From: Paenibacillus sp. PK3_47
GTDB lineage: Bacteria; Bacillota; Bacilli; Paenibacillales; Paenibacillaceae
Direction of reading: 5' to 3'
Length of the DNA: 64,000 nt
Assembly (NCBI RefSeq): GCF_023520895.1
Contig: NZ_CP026029.1
Location: 3,534,001-3,598,000, forward strand
The notes under the pieces are model-generated. The model was not told the DNA's origin and made no database searches. It worked only from the letters and a program-made list of their open reading frames with translations. Below, piece after piece: positions 62,795 through 64,000 of the stretch. Position 1 is the first letter of the stretch. Each line of letters opens with the position of its first letter. A program made the position numbers and the translations under genes.

Positions 62795-63511
62795 ATGAAA
62801 AGTAAAAAGATGATCATAGGAGCAATGGTGTTCGGGATGGCAGTTACAGGGTCGGCGGGGGTATATGCAGGAACCAATATGCAAAAGATCAGTGCGTATC
62901 TGAACCACAGCATCGGCTTTAAAATAAATGGAGCAGCATATACGCCAGTGGATAACAACGGTAAGACGCTTGCGCCAATCACTTATAATGATACAACGTA
63001 TCTTCCGGTCCGGGCTATGGCGGATGCGCTGAAAATACCGGTTACCTTTGATGCCGCAGCCAATCAGGTGGTGCTTGGAATATCAGCAGGAACAACGGCA
63101 CCGGATGCTGGTTCAGCGATAACCCTGGCAGCTGTAAGCTACAGTGCAGCACAGAAAGAGCAGATTACCAAAGCGTTTGCCAACTATCAGGGCTTTGAAA
63201 CAGCTTATGCGCCTGCACAAATGATTAAGGGCGATGCCTTTAAAAATGTTGCCGGCGGAGATGACGGCGTGAGCTTTGTGTTCAATCATATGCACGTAAG
63301 TATATCGCCAAGGGACTATTCCTACTTGTATGATGGAACTACAGTGAAGCTTTCGAATGGAGTAAGTGCCAAATGGTATACCCCTTCGGATATCCCGATG
63401 CTGACCTTCCAGCTGGATGACCGCTATGTGACCATCAGCTCGCCGGATCAGTCGCTCGGTAAAGCGAAGCTGGAGAAGGTAGCTGTAGGTGTTGCGAAAT
63501 TAAGCAAGTAA
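62795..63511 (+). CDS. secreted protein with copper amine oxidase N-terminal domain
   Basis: 238 residues. Signal peptide (KKMIIGAMVFGMAVTGSAGV ... YAG), then a Cu_amine_oxidN1-like stalk domain (FKINGAAYTPVDNNGKTLAP, ITYNDTTYLPVRAMADALKI, NQVVLG), a module that Paenibacillus uses repeatedly in surface proteins and that is not itself an oxidase. The C-terminal ~110 residues form an unassigned domain. AAGGAGACG precedes the ATG. Confidence 0.85.
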   Translation: MKSKKMIIGAMVFGMAVTGSAGVYAGTNMQKISAYLNHSIGFKINGAAYTPVDNNGKTLAPITYNDTTYLPVRAMADALKIPVTFDAAANQVVLGISAGTTAPDAGSAITLAAVSYSAAQKEQITKAFANYQGFETAYAPAQMIKGDAFKNVAGGDDGVSFVFNHMHVSISPRDYSYLYDGTTVKLSNGVSAKWYTPSDIPMLTFQLDDRYVTISSPDQSLGKAKLEKVAVGVAKLSK

Positions 63512-63539
63512 ACCTGAATGCCTGATGCCGTAAAAAAAT

Positions 63540-63585
63540 AAAAGCAGCAGCCCGCACTGTGACACAGAAGGGCTGCTGCTTTTTA
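63540..63585. terminator. terminator between convergent genes
   Basis: AAAAGCAGCAGCCC pairs with GGGCTGCTGCTTTTT, symmetric and able to act on both strands. Confidence 0.9.
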
Positions 63586-63627
63586 ATGGTGTGAATGTTT
63601 CACGTGGTAAATCATTAGCGGCAGCTC

Positions 63628-63753
63628 TTATTTGTTGGTGCTGTGCTGCTTATTCGCTAATCTGGCCTGCGGCGAACCGTGGCCCCGGCGTTTGTTCTTT
63701 TCTGCCTTGCGCTGATTCTCCTGAAACTTCGCTACAAATTGATGAGTGTCCAT
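63628..63753 (-). CDS. DUF4023 family small protein
   Basis: 41 residues from the ATG at 63753, with TAGGAGGCC upstream. MDTHQFVAKFQENQRKAEKN then KRRGHGSPQARLANKQHS is the DUF4023 pattern: a tiny, very basic protein found in Paenibacillus and related spore formers. Function unknown. Confidence 0.82.
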   Translation of the reverse strand: MDTHQFVAKFQENQRKAEKNKRRGHGSPQARLANKQHSTNK

Positions 63754-63951
63754 TCGCGTTGGCCTCCTAAAGAGTGGTGAGCATATCCTGGTCAGAACTG
63801 CATTAATTTGCCCGTTTAGGACCCTGATGATGCATAACAAAATAGCGAGAGGGATTCCGCGGCTGTTTCAGTTCAGTCACGGATGACTTCGGCAATCGGC
63901 AAGTGAAAGAATAGGTCTCTACTCCAGATGAAATAATAAAACAAAAAAAGC

Positions 63952-63980
63952 TTGCATAGTTTTCTTATACATGGTATATT
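63952..63980 (+). promoter_or_regulatory. strong promoter at right edge, firing outward
   Basis: TTGCAT (63952-63957), a 17-base spacer and TATATT (63975-63980), followed by CTAATTCCGGCCGAGAAACA to the window end. The spacing is ideal and the initial transcribed sequence is GC-rich, reminiscent of stable-RNA promoters in Paenibacillus. The gene driven lies outside the window. Confidence 0.6.
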
Positions 63981-64000
63981 CTAATTCCGGCCGAGAAACA

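Noticed and set aside
63952-64000. Start of a 16S rRNA gene at the right edge
   Set aside because: Only a promoter and ~20 transcribed bases are inside the window; rRNA sequence itself is not visible.

Overview
The window looks like a chromosomal segment of a Paenibacillus-type, low-to-mid-GC, spore-forming Gram-positive. The signs are strong AGGAGG-type ribosome sites with frequent TTG and GTG starts, many intrinsic terminators, TnrA/GlnR-type nitrogen boxes, a paeninodin-like lasso peptide cluster, a copper amine oxidase N-terminal-domain secreted protein, and DUF4317, DUF4003 and DUF4023 proteins. No rRNA or tRNA gene was seen. A strong promoter at the right edge fires out of the window. 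Nothing could be searched or computed, so family names rest on motif recognition.

Layout. 1-2.2 kb: a membrane protein with an L7/L12-like tail and a DUF4317 protein. 2.4-9.0 kb: a complete Wadjet (SMC-like) anti-plasmid system in order jetD-jetA-jetB-jetC with overlapping genes. 9.1-10.5 kb: a small accessory patch with an unannotated 27-residue holin-like type I toxin and probable antisense RNA, a decayed IS3-family element, one copy of a four-hairpin intergenic repeat, and a small coiled-coil gene resembling an IS3 OrfA tail. 10.5-14.8 kb: an AraC regulator divergent from a GH105 hydrolase and a GH112 phosphorylase, probably for rhamnogalacturonan fragments. 15-26 kb: yaaA, a 1121-residue HEAT-like protein, a small secreted protein, rarD, an acyltransferase, a GT-C glycosyltransferase with a lipoprotein, and DUF4003. 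26.1-29.7 kb: a heterodimeric ABC exporter. 29.7-30.6 kb: seven tandem 52-bp palindrome-bearing repeats. 31.2-37.2 kb: nitrate assimilation, with two perfect GlnR/TnrA boxes, a long leader ending in a terminator, a nitrate transporter, and a 1402-residue nitrate reductase fused to its own NADPH flavoprotein reductase. 38-46 kb: an FtsX-type ABC transporter, GNAT enzymes, an SDR oxidoreductase, a lipoprotein, an AraC/GyrI regulator and a YgjP-like peptidase.

47.3-53.0 kb is a lasso peptide operon in order C-A-K-B1-B2-D: cyclase, 41-residue precursor, HPr-kinase-like tailoring kinase, PqqD-like recognition element, transglutaminase-like protease and ABC exporter. A convergent nucleotidyltransferase-like gene lies beyond it. 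A hairpin between precursor and kinase probably raises precursor dosage. The precursor ends in Ser, the residue phosphorylated in paeninodin, which fits the presence of the kinase.

54.8-64 kb: an MFS transporter, an APH-type kinase, a small HEAT protein, a SMI1/KNR4-like protein, a group II intron inserted just after an intrinsic terminator, an acyl-CoA synthetase, a GNAT enzyme, a secreted copper-amine-oxidase-domain protein and a DUF4023 peptide.

The less expected observations are three dispersed copies of a ~200-bp four-hairpin element, a palindromic motif shared between a gene tail at 0.8 kb and the 52-bp array at 30 kb, the two-box nitrogen promoter with an attenuator-like leader, and the OrfA-like coiled-coil gene beside the AraC regulator.
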